Shown here: piece after piece, positions 1 through 12,500 of the stretch
Position numbering within the stretch: position 1 is the first letter of the stretch
How the letters are laid out: every line of letters starts with the position of its first letter
NCBI RefSeq assembly: GCF_958295425.1
Contig: NC_081136.1
Coordinates: 21,706,890-21,770,889 of the forward strand
Reading direction: 5' to 3'
Source of the DNA: Solea solea
Taxonomy: Eukaryota > Chordata > Actinopteri > Pleuronectiformes > Soleidae
Length of the DNA stretch: 64,000 bases
Position numbers and translations under genes: made by a program
Notes under the pieces: model-generated
What the model was told of the DNA's origin: nothing
The model's input: the letters and a program-made list of their open reading frames with translations, nothing else
The model's database searches: none

Positions 1-218
1 GTGGTGTTGTAACAGTCTCTCAAGGCACTTTCCGTCTCAGCGGACCACCTCCTGATCATCTGTTTGTCACCGGCTGCTTTTGGACCAGGGGGGTTTACAG
101 TGGCTGAACCAGGTTGTGATCAGACTTCTGTAGTGGGGGGAGGGGAGTCGCTCTGTATGCTTCCCTCACATTCACATACAGCAGGCCTATTGTCCTGTTG
201 TTTCTTGTGGGACTACAC

Positions 219-237
219 ACAAATGTATGTATGTATG

Positions 238-273
<36 letters not shown>

Positions 274-303
274 CATATATATGTATATATATATATGTAT
301 ATG

Positions 304-358
<55 letters not shown>
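219..358. repeat. AT-rich microsatellite (TA/GTATAT)n
   Basis: A run of about 140 bases made almost only of TA and GTATAT units, starting with three copies of TATG. The long Tyr/Ile-rich open frames read through it on both strands are artefacts of the repeat. Confidence 0.95.
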
Positions 359-370
359 TTGGACAGTGAC

Positions 371-662
371 ACAATCTTCATGATTTGGGCTCTGCATGCC
401 TCCACATTGGATTTGAAAAGAAACAACTGCAACGGAATTGAAGTGCAGACTTTAAGGTTTAATTCAAGGGGTTGAACAAAAACATGATGTAGGAATTGTA
501 GCCATTTTTATACAACGCTGCTCATTTCAGGGGCTCAAAAGTACTATGTTCGTGCGTGAAGTTATAGAAAGTCACTCAAGGAGGACTCTGCATGAGCCCA
601 AATCTTCCAAAAAACTGCTTACTCTTACTCATCCCTCACACATGTAAAAAGAGGAAGAAAAC
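371..662. other. Unassigned non-coding stretch
   Basis: No splice-bounded open frame, RNA gene or transposon end is visible here. Composition is ordinary for the surrounding non-coding DNA. Confidence 0.4.
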
Positions 663-1010
663 TAATGGCGCATTTCCACCGGCACTACTCGCCTCGCCAC
701 AGCACGCTTTAAGTAGCGTTTCCACTAGCCTAGTACCTGGTACCAGGTGCTATTCTTAGTCGAATAGGCGAGGTTCCAAGCGTGCTTAAAAGCAGGTACT
801 ATGTGATGAATGGTCCCGTCACAGGAAGAGACGTCCCACACACAAATCAAGCTGAACAGCGCCGAACTGTAGATCACTTAAAACTACTTAACAATCCTAA
901 CAACGTGGGTTAATCTCCAACAACTACCAGGGAAACCTCTATATTTAACAGGAGTCTTTTAAAGTGGAGTGGTGTATTTAGGGACAGCACCGCTGTAGTC
1001 TGTATAAGAC
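663..1010 (+). repeat. Harbinger-like element, left end
   Basis: It begins TAATGGCGCATTTCCACCGGC at 663 (the last base is at 683). The reverse complement of 6432-6452 matches this at 20 of 21 positions. The inner part (GTACCTGGTACCAGGT palindrome near 733, then GTCACAGGAAGAGACGTCC near 817 and AGGGACAGCACCGCTG near 979) recurs elsewhere in the window (3240-3323, 5990-6452, 25870-26000, 43705-43860). It is therefore the left part of a dispersed inverted-repeat family. TIRs beginning in a TAA-type sequence fit PIF/Harbinger elements. No transposase is seen. Confidence 0.6.
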
Positions 1011-2875
1011 ACTTTTAAATCAGCTTGACATGGGGGTAAACAGGATGTAAGATCAAACAGAGAAAGGAGGGGAAGTGAGGGGGATGACCAACTTTCAGTG
1101 TATAAATAAGGGATACTCAGTGACTGTAAGATGAGTGTCACAGCGTCTTGCTTTAATTGTGGATCCAGAATGAAATTCTTTTTGATCTGAAGGACAACGG
1201 CTTCAACTCTTTATTTTTGATGCAACAATAGCTGATGTACTCAAGAAACCCCACCACGACAACCTCAGAGGAGACAAATCATAGAGCCCAAAGTGCGATG
1301 ATTTTGGGCGCAGGCCATATAGATGTGGAATATATTGGCCGTTAGGGCTTGGTTCCTGGTATCAGATGTCTACCAGCAGCTATTGTCAGGCAGAAGTAAA
1401 GGAAAACGATGTGGTATGTCCGTGTACGTTGTTATGAAGACAATAATAAAGTGCTGAGCACGGTGGTGATACAATAGCATTGTGAGGATATATAAGGAAA
1501 CAACATTGCAGTGCAGTAATAATATCATTTGCCATAACAACCCTTAACAGAAATCTAGATAACGTTAACACTTAAATAACACAACTATAATTAATGCAGT
1601 TTAGTGTTACATTTGTATCAATAATAGTCAAGCACTGGCTACTCTGACGTGGTGGAGGGGGGCCCTCGAATAAAATTCAGCTTCATATTATTGGGCCGGC
1701 CCTGCTAATGACCTTTAACATATTTCATTAGAATCACACAGACGTTAAACTCTCTCCATGGAATAATCTGCTCTCAGCTTCATTATTTTCAAACGTTTTG
1801 TCTTTGATTGGCGACTTACTAGCAAGGAATGAACACAATAGCTTTCTCTTGGAGTCGACCTTGAACTGGAAGTGAAAAACTTATTATTTGGCCTTCTGTA
1901 AAATTAGCATTTTTTGACAATTTACTACTATATTTGGAAAGCACATAAAGATACTTAAGGAAGAGTTCTATGAACCTGAAGTACTTACCTAACTTGTATC
2001 TGGACAAAGGGTTATATTGTGTGAAGGTGCAGACATGACGTGGTGGAAAAAACTCTAAATTTAAATATAAGGTATAAATGAAATGAATGATATTAATATC
2101 ATTCCCATGAATTACCTTGAGAGCTGCATAAACAAATAAGGGGCGCAAGAGGGCTGAAGCTGCATGATGAGCAGGGATAGTGCGACTGAGTTTTATTTTA
2201 GTTTGGAAATGAGTTACAATCATAATATTGATTATTGCACTTAGACATCGTCCTCTAGTCAGCCAGTGAACAAGTGAGGGGTGAGATGATGGAAATGGCT
2301 AATAGAGCACAAACATTGCTGCTGTTGTTGTCATTCTGGATTCACTGCATGCATGTCAATATGATATGGTGTACTTCCTGTCCTGCCATTGCTGAATTGA
2401 AGCATTGTCTTGGTCATATGCCAAAAATAGAATACTGATGGAACAGCAATGAAGCTGGTACATGACACAAACTGAGTTGGTGGAAGCTGACATGTTGACT
2501 AAAGTGCATGTGTATTGTAAAAACGTAAGAAGTACTGTCCAAAAGTCGAGTTTTGCAGCCTTATTTATAAGCGAAATTTCCATTGCACCAACTTTGTACA
2601 ACTTATGTGGAGAGGTGACCTGCTTTGAAGCTATAACTATTTCTCCTCCCACAGAATGTCCAAGTTGTTTTTCAGGAAACGGGTCACATTTTTGCATTTT
2701 TGAGATGGCCAGCTGGAGAAGGGCAATACATACATTTGTTCAGATTCATAGGCTTTTGCTTTCATTTGAATTTCGGCTCAGTCACTAACCAGACTGTATA
2801 TTTTAGAAAACATTTATTAAAAAGACATCAAAGATTGAAACAAGAATATCTACTAAATGTAACTATATACAGTGT
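1011..2875. other. Non-coding, no gene seen
   Basis: No convincing coding exon. The longest open frames (134 and 113 codons, - strand) have low-complexity, leucine-rich translations without domain features or splice context. A short stretch at about 1650-1710 (GGGCCGGCCCTG) resembles one near 6640-6680 and is probably another dispersed repeat. Confidence 0.4.
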
Positions 2876-2985
2876 GTGCGTGAAAGAGAGAGGTGTGTGT
2901 GTGTGTGTATAGGTCAAATGGTCAAGAGATGGAGAAGAGAAGAGAAGAGAAGAGAAGAGAAGAGAAGAGAGGAGAAGAGAAAAAA
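2873..2985. repeat. Simple repeats: (GT)n then (AGAAG)n
   Basis: A GTGTGTGTGTGT run near 2893-2909 is followed by about ten tandem AGAAG units near 2930-2982. Confidence 0.9.
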
Positions 2986-3128
2986 GGAAAGGAAACCTGG
3001 CTTTTGTATTGTTTGTTACATGGTGAACAAAGTGACCACTGAAGTGGGTTTCCCACTGAAGTGTGAAAGATAAGGGATCCTTAGAAACTGAGTTTTATGA
3101 CCTTCTTTGTCTTTGAGCAAAGGGCCAT

Positions 3129-3323
3129 GTGGTCTCCATCCAAGACGCATGTGACTCCATCTTGAATGAGCTGACCCCAACACGGCACTCTGGCCAGTCA
3201 GTGGCCAGCAGTCTGACCGATCATCGCATAGTAGCTACTCAGCAAGCTTTTGGAACCTCGCCTGAGCAGGTACTAAAAATAGTACCTGGTACCAGGTACT
3301 ATGCTGGTGGAAATACGCCATTA
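3129..3323 (-). repeat. Harbinger-like element, second terminus
   Basis: Reading back from 3323, the reverse complement starts TAATGGCGTATTTCCACCAGC and continues through a GTACCTGGTACCAGGTACT palindrome. It matches the end sequence at 663 and its inner region. A related copy lies at about 59200-59370 (shared CTCTGGCCA-TCAGTGGCC block). This is a terminus of the same family, from either a second copy or an internal duplication. Confidence 0.55.
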
Positions 3324-4699
3324 GGTAACTCTCCCTGGTGTCGGCACTTGTGCAGGAGGAGAGTGAGGAGGAGAGAGATAAAATAGACTCTCCACCATGT
3401 GAAGGAGGTGGTGATACTGTGGTAAGTAAGCTGGTGTGCCTCCCAGCATAGTGTGAAAAAACTCAAAATAAAAAGATTTGAGTTAAAAACATTGACTCAA
3501 ATAAATGGTTCAGAACGGTTATAACTGTCTAAGAACTTTACTTGACATAAGAAATAGCACACTGTGCATGGTGTGTTGTGTTGCAACTAAATCTAGTTAT
3601 CTAAAGTATTGGAAAACAATAACCATATTCATATACTATTTTATTAACCCACATAAACATCAGTATACAGTAATGTACAGTAAACATTGCCAATTACCAA
3701 AAAATGCATCATGCACATAGTTTCAAAGTATTTAAACGTAAATAAATACATTTTTTAAAGTAAAGTCTAACAATTTAAATTTTTTTATTACAAAATTAAA
3801 CAAACACAAATGTTTTAAGGCAAGTCTTTCTGTGGTTAACTCAAATGGCTTTAAATGCCTCGTTTGAACTTATCTTCAAACATTTGCAACTTAATCAGCT
3901 CATTAACACAAAATGGCGTACTACAATATGAACAAAATCCATTCACCATCTTAAACACATGTCCCATGGGATTTGTATGTCTTAAAATGGGTTCTCTTTT
4001 AATCTGAAACATAAGAAAAAGCTTGCAAACGTCATGATCCATAAACAACACTGTCAGTTTGGTAGACTGCTAAAATTTGTCCTTCATTTATTGCCTGAAA
4101 TCTGTCCAGTATTCTTCTTATCTACTCATTGTCCAAGACAAACGTTCCTAAAGGCCAACAAGACCTCAGCAAAAATATCCTACACAGAGCAGCGCATGTA
4201 GAGAGAGTGAACTTCATCAGTGCACCAAGTGCTGGTTGGAAGAAACACAGATGGATTAAATCACATGTGTCAAACTATAATAGCAATATTATAATCATTG
4301 CATTGTTGTAATCATTGCTTTATTAAATGTATTACACTCAACATGAAATTACATATATTATTATTAAAGTTTTAATCACAATTATCCTTGTCATTATTTG
4401 CTAAATTTTCAGTTTAATTCTCCGTTTTTGTGCATCATAAATATGTTTTTATTGTGAATCATTCTATATCAAAACAAGCACTTTTACTTTGCAATTCTGT
4501 CTAATATCATAATGAATATCTTATATTGCCCACTAAAAAATAGTAGTTTTTTTCACTTTTTGTCGGCCTCGCTTGACCAGACTAGATGCTCATTGGCCCC
4601 CAGGTCATTTGAGTTTGAAACCCCTGGATTAAATGATCTTCTTGCCATGTGTCTGTGTGCTGATGCAACCTGCTGAGTGTTTTAATGTTGTGTAACCCT
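3324..4699. other. AT-rich non-coding stretch with repeat debris
   Basis: No gene seen. At about 4558-4626 there is a short block (GCTCATTGGCCCCCAGGTCATTTGAGTTTG) whose inverse recurs at about 63313-63350, so it is a dispersed repeat fragment. Confidence 0.4.
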
Positions 4700-5888
4700 C
4701 AGTGTTGGGTAGTAACGCGTTATTAGTAACTCTGTTACTTTATTCAGTAACTAATAATGTATAATAATGTAATGTGGTGTTGTTTTAAATTTTAGCGATC
4801 AATAAAGTTTAATTGAATTAAAAAAAAACAAGCATGTGTCGCCCTCTAGCGTCCCACATGTAATCAAACACGCGCCATGTCCAAAGGACCAGGCATTATG
4901 CGACTAAAAGAATGCGCTCAGTGAATCAAATTCACCTTAAAATACAAGACACAAAAAAGTATTAGGCCTAGAACGAAAAACGATTGCACTGATTTGCATG
5001 TTTCTTGATGACGTGCTTTTTTTCTGTGGGAGTCACATGCACCATGTCGCTTCACATCGTATTCTCCAAAAATGCTCTCTCTGCTTCGCCATCTGCAGGT
5101 CTTAACCAAGAGTATGTTGCGGTCCATTCGCTATTAAAAGTGCATCTTAACCTGACCGAAAAGCACGCTCTCCAGTTTGAGACTGTTGGCGTTCGTGCAC
5201 CAGTCAACAGTTTGATTGACGTACGACTCAGCCTGTCGACTACCGCTTTTATTGCTCTCCTCTGAACTATTGGACATAAGTTAACAGTACGCCTAATAGT
5301 CCTATCTGTGTATTTATTTTCAATTAGGCAGGGTCGAATGAAAAAGCGGGACAGATGCTCAATTTCCGTGAGGCGGGACTAAGGGTGAAATTGCTGTACA
5401 GTACAACGTAAAGTGGGACAGGTGGTCATAATTCCAAGAGTTCAATGGTAACATTTTACAGATAAAAACGCGTGTTTTTTCCCCTCAGACATGTAGTGGA
5501 AAACATTCTACCCATCTCCACAGTGGAGGACCCTGCTTTCAGACAGATCATCAGCATAAGAAAGATAGGCTTGCAGTTGAAATAAATGAAATGAAATGAA
5601 ATAAATAGGCATTGAAAAAATACTTGTGTTTGTGTCAAGGTTTGTGTCGGTGCACAACGGATCATATTGCTTGGATGATTAGATTCAGTGATGTGGATGC
5701 AAATGAATTGAAACGGCTAGAGGGGAACTCAATCAATCAACCTTTATTTAATGGGAGCATTGGAAAAAACGTTTTACAGTAACTAAAAAGTTACTTTGTC
5801 AGTAACGTATTACTTTTTGGTTTAAGTAACTACAAAGTAACTAGTAACTGTAACTAGTTACTATTTTTCAGTAACTAGCACAACACTG
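4700..5888. mobile_element. Non-autonomous hAT-type transposon
   Basis: The left end reads CAGTGTTGGGTAGTAAC and the right end reads (inverted) CAGTGTTGTGCTAGTTAC. Both continue into degenerate GTAACTAGTTAC-type sub-terminal repeats at 4730-4760 and 5775-5880. The flanks are GTAACCCT (4692-4699) and GTAACACT (5889-5896), an 8-bp target duplication with one mismatch, the hAT hallmark. The interior has no transposase, so it depends on a transposase encoded elsewhere. It sits inside the region bounded by the Harbinger-like ends at 663 and 6452. Confidence 0.8.
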
Positions 5889-5989
5889 GTAACACTCAGG
5901 ATGTCATGGGGGAGAGGATGTGTCATGCAGTGCATCACAGGAATGTTTATAAGGAGGGGCTTCAGCAAGCGATGCTTCTTGATTCATGT

Positions 5990-6272
5990 GATATCACTGG
6001 GTTCACCTCCTTTGCCCCTGTAAGATCACACAGTGCTGAGCTGTAGATCAGTTAACTACTTAACCATCCTAAAAACGTGAGGTAATCTCCAACAATTAAC
6101 AGGGAAATCTCAATATTTATTTGAAAATAAGGAGTCTGGTGTATTTAGGGACAGCAGCTGCTTGCGAGCGGCGAGCAACCCTGCCACTGTATTTCAGACC
6201 AGTGACAAAATGTTTTTGTTAACTGGTTCTAGTGAGTTGATTCAACAACTGCTTTACAAGTCACTAGTCACT

Positions 6273-6303
<31 letters not shown>

Positions 6304-6452
6304 TGCATGTAAAACGAAGTCACTGCAGTTTCACACAGCCGTGCAGTAACGACTCCGCCCACGTTGAGTAGGTAGTGGAGATGCAACCTAAACCGTGCCG
6401 CGCAGTGTTGTGCCGTGCCGAGGCGAGTAGAGCCGGTGGAAATACGCCATTA
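5990..6452 (-). repeat. Harbinger-like element, right end
   Basis: It ends GCCGGTGGAAATACGCCATTA at 6452, the inverse of the end at 663. Inner blocks (TGAGCTGTAGATCAGTTAA near 6036, TAATCTCCAACAA near 6084, GTGTATTTAGGGACAGCA near 6138) match 860-1000 in the same orientation, as in an element whose left and right parts share sequence. It contains a (GT)14 run at about 6276-6303. Confidence 0.6.
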
Positions 6453-6689
6453 GTCTTCAGGTGGGACACCCAACTTGGTCTGAAGGTAGCGGTCTGACAA
6501 AGTGCTATCCAATTCTCCAGGTTGGGGTTGGACACATAGCTAACAACCCAATTCAATGAAGAAAACACCAGTACTATAAGCACAGAAAATAAGTGCTGGA
6601 GCATGATGTGTACACATGATGCCCCCTTCGCATTCTGACCGCCCCCCTCATATATGCCTGCCTAGAACCGGCCCTGGAGAGCAGTATGT

Positions 6690-6785
6690 GACGCCATAAG
6701 GGAGGGTTATATTTGGAGCCAATCAGAGATCACATTGGACACGATATGAAGTGGTTGTCTATTCTGTTTCACAGTCAGTGAGCAG
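6690..6785 (+). promoter_or_regulatory. Likely promoter of the long-exon gene
   Basis: A CCAAT-box-like AGCCAATCAG lies at about 6718-6727, with TTATATTTGG just before it and an inverted ATTGG shortly after, immediately 5' of the inferred first exon. It lies a few hundred bases downstream of the Harbinger-like right end. No transcription start is determined. Confidence 0.4.
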
Positions 6786-7050
6786 CGTCGCAGCGGGCGA
6801 GGAAGAAAGAGGAAGGAAGTGGCTACAGCAGAGGAAGGAAGTGACTACAGCAGAGGAATCTTCAAGCTCGGATACATGAACCTCTCCGGACACCAGCCTC
6901 ACCCAGTGTGACGGAGTTACCCCGCCTGAATTATCGACTGGATTATTACCTTTGATCTGTCTACGAGGACTTCAACAACGGATCTTTAGTGCATATTTTT
7001 TCGTGCCGATGATCGTGTTAAACTAGAGGAAAAGTGAAATGTGGACCTTC
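6775..7050 (+). other. Non-coding first exon (5' UTR)
   Basis: A purine-rich, transcript-like stretch ends in a strong donor at 7050 (CTTCG|GTAAGTCA). The matching acceptor is at 9478-9479 (TTTGTCTCCTAG). The only ATG near its end (7039) would, after splicing, run nine codons to a stop (MWTFDLRNI), so it is a short upstream open frame and the main start is in exon 2. The 5' boundary is inferred. Confidence 0.5.
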
Positions 7051-9479
7051 GGTAAGTCATAAAACAAAAAAAATACACTCACGTATGCGACTTTAATGTG
7101 GTTTAATGGACTGCTATTGACATGGAACAAAACAGTTATTAAGTCAAACGGCTTTTCTTCCTGTTTAACTGTGCGTTGCTACGGTTAACTTTTTTAAACA
7201 TGGTATCGGACATTTTAACAACGTTACTTGGTTGGGGTGTTTATCCCCAACGGCCCTTTATGTGGTTTTCGTCTGTAAAAAGTTCGTCTTTTGAGTTGAT
7301 GGAAGAAAATCCCCCGTCGCGGTCGTGTGTGTGAATCTCCCACACACACCCACGCAGGGCTGCTGGTCTGATGCCGCCTTTCATGTCACTTATGTAAAAC
7401 GAAAGTATTTCAAACACCTAAGTCGAAAGAATCACACAGCACACGTAAGATTTTGTTTTCTATTACCTTCTGAGTCGGTAGTGACGAAGAGACTTTAATC
7501 CGAAACATACTGGTCTCTGTCAGCTTTTAATTAACGAGCTGCAGCTGCGTTATTCATCTGCTGCGTTCAAGAGACGTCGTCTCCGCTCGTTTTTGTTTCC
7601 CTTGTTAACTCCGTCGCACCATTAAGAAAATCGGCATTTTTAGCTCGCGGAGATGTTTATGTACTGCTTTCTTCCCCCAACAATTCATTTGTGTTTTGTG
7701 CTCATTTTTTTTTGTGGACATTGGTGGACCTCCATGTCTATCCCGCCTGTCGCTTCATATACATGTGCGAAAGGGCCGTCAAAAATATTCAGTTAATCGC
7801 ACACTTTCCTGTAATTAATCGCGAAAATAAACCTGGAGCTTATAACAGATGTTTATTTCTATAAAATTATGGAATGAATGTAGAATCAATTGAACAATTA
7901 TATTTAAATTAATTTCTCCTGTGAAGTACACATTGTGCACAAGAAAAGGCATCTTGATGTTTTAAACATGTTAATAAAAAATAAATAAAAGGAAAAAACG
8001 CATCACACGAATCAAACATGATGCTCTGTTCACAAGTCAGGGAGGGCAAGAGAAAACTCAAACACCGCGTGCACACACGCGTGCCTGCACACGTGACCAC
8101 GTCGCCACCGGAAGTTAACGGCGTAAACATTTTTTTTTTTACCGCGTTAAATTATTATGAAGGCCAGGGAAAAGAAAAAGTAATCTTCAGAGAGTGGGAG
8201 TACCATACACACACAACCGCATGTATTTAAGTTGTATGAAATGCAAGGTCACACTCGATTCTCAGTCTTTTTTCTCTTTTTGCAGTGATGCTTCTGCCAT
8301 TTGTAGACTTGTCTAGTTTAGTCTAGGATCATTGTTTTTTTATGTCTTGAGTGATATAATGTCCATTTGTTTGCAATGTACTGCACTAAGGCCTTATTAT
8401 CAAATACAAATTTATTAACAATATGAATGTAACAATATCCAGTAATTGTTTAAATCCATGAGGAAAATTTGCCTGTGTTAATGGAGTTGTTTTCATAGTT
8501 ATGTCTATGTTTTTGTGATGCATGCAGAGATGTCCTGTGCTATACTACATGCACATAATGTAACTCGCACATCGTGGTTCTGTGATTTCAGAGAAGCGGA
8601 GTTCAGCCGCTGGGTCGCCCAAATCAGCAGTTGCCATGGTTACTATTAGTTGGCAAAAGCTTCGGGTTAGCGGGAGGACTTATCATGTAACTGTGCGACA
8701 ATGGCTACGACCAAAAAACTTTTTTTTTTTTTCCCCCTGCTGGCACGTCGGTTTAGGACGTCAGTTAAATCCTCAATTCCACCTTCTGCTTTCGGAGGTT
8801 GAGATTGTAATGTTTCGTTTAATCGATTTGCAATCAAGATCATGATGAGCTCACTGAAGACCTGGATGAATTGTGAATTGAATAAAGAGAATTGAAAACC
8901 CTCTGAGCTACAGGGCATTTAATGTGAGGACATTGAACAATTTCGGTTATGGGGGTTGATTGGCTGTTACGTCATTATTGGTATTGTGTCAGTAATGTTG
9001 TGCATTCCTAAAAATTGATAATGAAAACAGTAACATGGGTGAGGGTTTGAATTTATTTGAACAAATTACGAGTCATTACAAATTTGCAATTTTTACAGCC
9101 CTAGTTTAACCATTCACAACAGAAATTAATTAAAGATATGGGACATTAAAATAGGTTTATCAGAAACTGCATCCACTTTTCACTACTTCCAAAATAGATG
9201 TTTTATATTGTAAATGTGGAGTTGAAATTTTAAGGTGGTACTTTTCTGTAGAAACATTTTCGGTTGGTTTTCACATTGATAAAGGATACCTTGTTATTTT
9301 GAGTATTGGTTGGACAGTCTGTAATTCACAAGTCATTAATTAAAAAGCCTCTATGTTGTTGTGAATGTATTAGGAATTTGCTGTGACTATTGGCTTCTGA
9401 AATTAAGTTGGATACACATGCTCTCATCCCACTGTCTTTTCATTCATGTTCTAATTTTTCAAATTTTTTTGTCTCCTAG
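7051..9479 (+). other. Intron 1 of the long-exon gene
   Basis: It is bounded by GTAAGT and a pyrimidine-rich CTCCTAG acceptor. The contents are non-coding: a short polyT/polyA-rich segment around 8710-8740, and no RNA gene or mobile-element end that I could define. Confidence 0.5.
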
Positions 9480-9531
9480 ACCTGAGAAACATTTAACTAA
9501 AGTCGGCCCTTGAAAAATTGCTTTCCATGCA

Positions 9532-12500
9532 ATGCAACCTGGATGTTCTTCCAGCCAAGTTGGAGCCTGCCCTGCTTTCCAACACCTGAGAAATGTTGAT
9601 GCTCTAAGATCACACCAGCACCACTATGTTACACCAGCTCCAGTAGCCGCTGCTGCAAATATTGTAAAAATCAATATGGTAGCCCATCAAGATCCCAGAG
9701 AACTCGGGGTGGATGGTCCATCTCAGAGGCAGCAAAAGAATGCAGAATTACAGTTCCACAGACTGCAACACTATGTAACAAGCTGTGGATTTCAGCAGCC
9801 AAGACCTGCTGACACTATGTGGACTCTTCAGAATAGTGGTCATGAACCCAATGCTGACATTTATTCACCGTTGAATGTTACTACACAATGCAGCAGTGCT
9901 AATGAGAGATCTGTGATGTTTCTTGTCAACAATAATGGACAACACAAGGGAAGTTTTCCACGAGGACCCAACTTAAACTCTAATGATACAAAGCAACAAA
10001 GACTTTTACAGAGTTGTCTTGGTACCACGACTGTAGCAACAAAAGATGACACTGTTGATCTTACAGCACAGCAGCATCAGTATTCTCTGAAAAAATATCA
10101 CTCATCCCAGCAAGTAGAAGCTCCTCTTAAAAATGGAAATCTTGGCTCAATCTCCTTGTTTTCTTCACTAGAGAAAACAAAAGTCAACATTGAGCCCAGT
10201 GCAAGAACAAATCTTTCTATTAAAATGCACTGCCAAAGTCCACAAGTGAAATGTTCACTGGGTACTCTTAATTGTGAAAACCCCATGATTAGAACACAAA
10301 CTCCAGGTTATTCAATCGAACACCAGCAGCAATTCACTTCTCCCACAACAGTTCTACCCAGGCGTCCACCTACAGATGATGAAATACATAAACTAATTGC
10401 TGAAGAGCTCGAAGGTTATAAAAGAAATGAGAATTCCAAAAGAAATGAGAATTCCAGAAGAAATGCTCATCTTTCTGATACACTTGCCTCCAACAAAGCA
10501 AGACATGTAGGCAGTGGCGTACATCACAGATCTGCAACAGGACACACACTTCCAGCATACAGTTCAAAGGACTCCAGAGGAAATGCTGACTTACCTTGGA
10601 CATGTGGTCAGTCAACAGTTACAACAGCAACACATTCAACAGGTACACAAGTCTCCATTGTAACAAAACGTGTGGGTGAAACTATGCCCACAATAGTGAT
10701 GTTCATTTAGATTACTTTGAAGATAAAATATGTGTTGATTCAAATTCCAGGAGTTTCCATAATAAACGGTTTGAAGTACACTGAACAAAAATTTAAACAC
10801 TTTTGTTGCACCCATTTTTCATGTGCTGAACTCAAGGATCTAAAACATTTTCTCTATACATAAAATCACCATTTCTCTCATTGTTCACAAATCTGTCTAA
10901 ATCTGTGTTAGTGAGCACTTCCTTTGCCGAGATAATCCATCCCCCCTCACAGGTGTGGCATAACAAGATGCTGATAGGCTGGTCACTCTGAAATGTGCAG
11001 TTTTGTGTTATTGGGGGTCAGAAAACCAGTCAGTAACTGATGTGACCACCATTTGCCTCACGCAGTGCAACACATCTCCTTTGCATAGAGTTGATCAGGT
11101 TGTTGACTGGCCTGTGGAATTTTGGTTCACTCCTCGTCAATGGCTGTGCGAAGTTGCTGGATATTGGCAGGAACTAGAGCACACTGTTGCATACGCCGAC
11201 CCAGAGCATCCAAAACATGCTCAATGAGTGTCCAGTGATTATGCTGGCCATGCAAGAACTGGGACGTTTTCAGCGTCCAGGAATTGTTTACAGCTCCTTG
11301 CAACATGGGGCTGTGCATTATCATGCTGCAACATGAGGTGATGGTTGTGGATGAATGGCACAACAATGGGCCTCAGGATCTCGTCATGAGATTCATCCGT
11401 GAAGAGAACACCTCTCCAACGTGCCAGACGCCATCGAATGTGAGCATTTGCCCACTCAAGTCGGTGACGATGACAAACTGCAGTCAGGTCTAGACCCCGA
11501 TGAGGACGAGGAGCATGCAGATGTGCTTCCCTGAGACGGTTTCTCATAGTTTGTGAAGAAAACCTATGGTTATGCAAACCGATTGTTGCAGCAGCTGTCC
11601 GGCTGGCTGGTCAGACAATCATGGAGGTGAACATGCTGTATGTGGAGGTCCGTGGTGGTTGGTGTGGTTACATGTGGTCTGCGGTTGTGAGGCTGGTTGG
11701 ATGTACTGCCAAGTTATCTGAAACGCCTTGGGAGACGGCTTATGGTAGAGAAATTACATTCCTGCAGTCAGCATGCCGATTGCACACTCCCTCAAAACTT
11801 GTGACATCTGTGGCATTGTGATGTGTGATAAAACTGCACATTTCAGAGTAACCTTTTATTGTGGCCAGCCTAAGGCACTCCTTCACAAAATTGTCTGTCT
11901 GATCAGCATCTTGATATTCCACACCTGTGAGGTGGGATGGATTATCTCGCCAATGAGAAGTGCTCATGAACACGGATTTAGATTTGTGAACAATATTTGA
12001 GAGAAATTGTGATTGTGTGTATATGAGAACGTTTTAGATCTTTGAGTTCAGGTCATGAAAAATGGGAGCAAAAACAAGTGTTGCGTTTATACTTTTGTTA
12101 GGTGTACATACAGTAAGGTATGCCCCTATTCATTATTCTTTAACTGCATTGAAGGAGCTGATTGCTAGTCTGGAAAAAGTAGCAACTATTACACAGATGG
12201 ACAAATCTTCTAAAGTCATAATGCAACAGTATTGGAACGGAGATATCGATAACCTTCGTCTCTTTACATCCACAGAATATCCACAAATTATGATGGAAGT
12301 TGCGCCAACATGCACAAAGAATGAAGATGACAGTCCAGTGGTTCTCACCTCAACATCTGGAATGACGATGATTGACCTGACCAAGAAGAAACCCAACTAC
12401 ATATCAGCAGAATATATCAACAAGAATATGCATGATGCACACAATGTGCCTGGCATTTCTTGGGCTCCCAACCCCATTGTGAGTACAGGTTATGACGATG

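Noticed and set aside
219..358. CRISPR-like or tandem regulatory array
   Set aside because: Plain microsatellite with no spacer structure. The window is eukaryotic.
64..475. Open frames of up to 101 codons on both strands
   Set aside because: They are Tyr/Ile-rich translations of a TA microsatellite.
1819..2223. 134-codon - strand open frame
   Set aside because: No domain, start context or flanking exon. Composition is typical of random AT-rich sequence.
7039..7050. MWTF start in the first exon as the true N-terminus
   Set aside because: After splicing to 9480 it meets a stop within nine codons, so it is an upstream open frame.
10998..11227. + strand open frame (74 codons) in the Tc1-like element
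   Set aside because: It is the opposite strand of transposase remnants.
12133..12396. - strand frames under the long exon (12133-15505)
   Set aside because: They are shadows of the long + strand coding exon, with no splice context.
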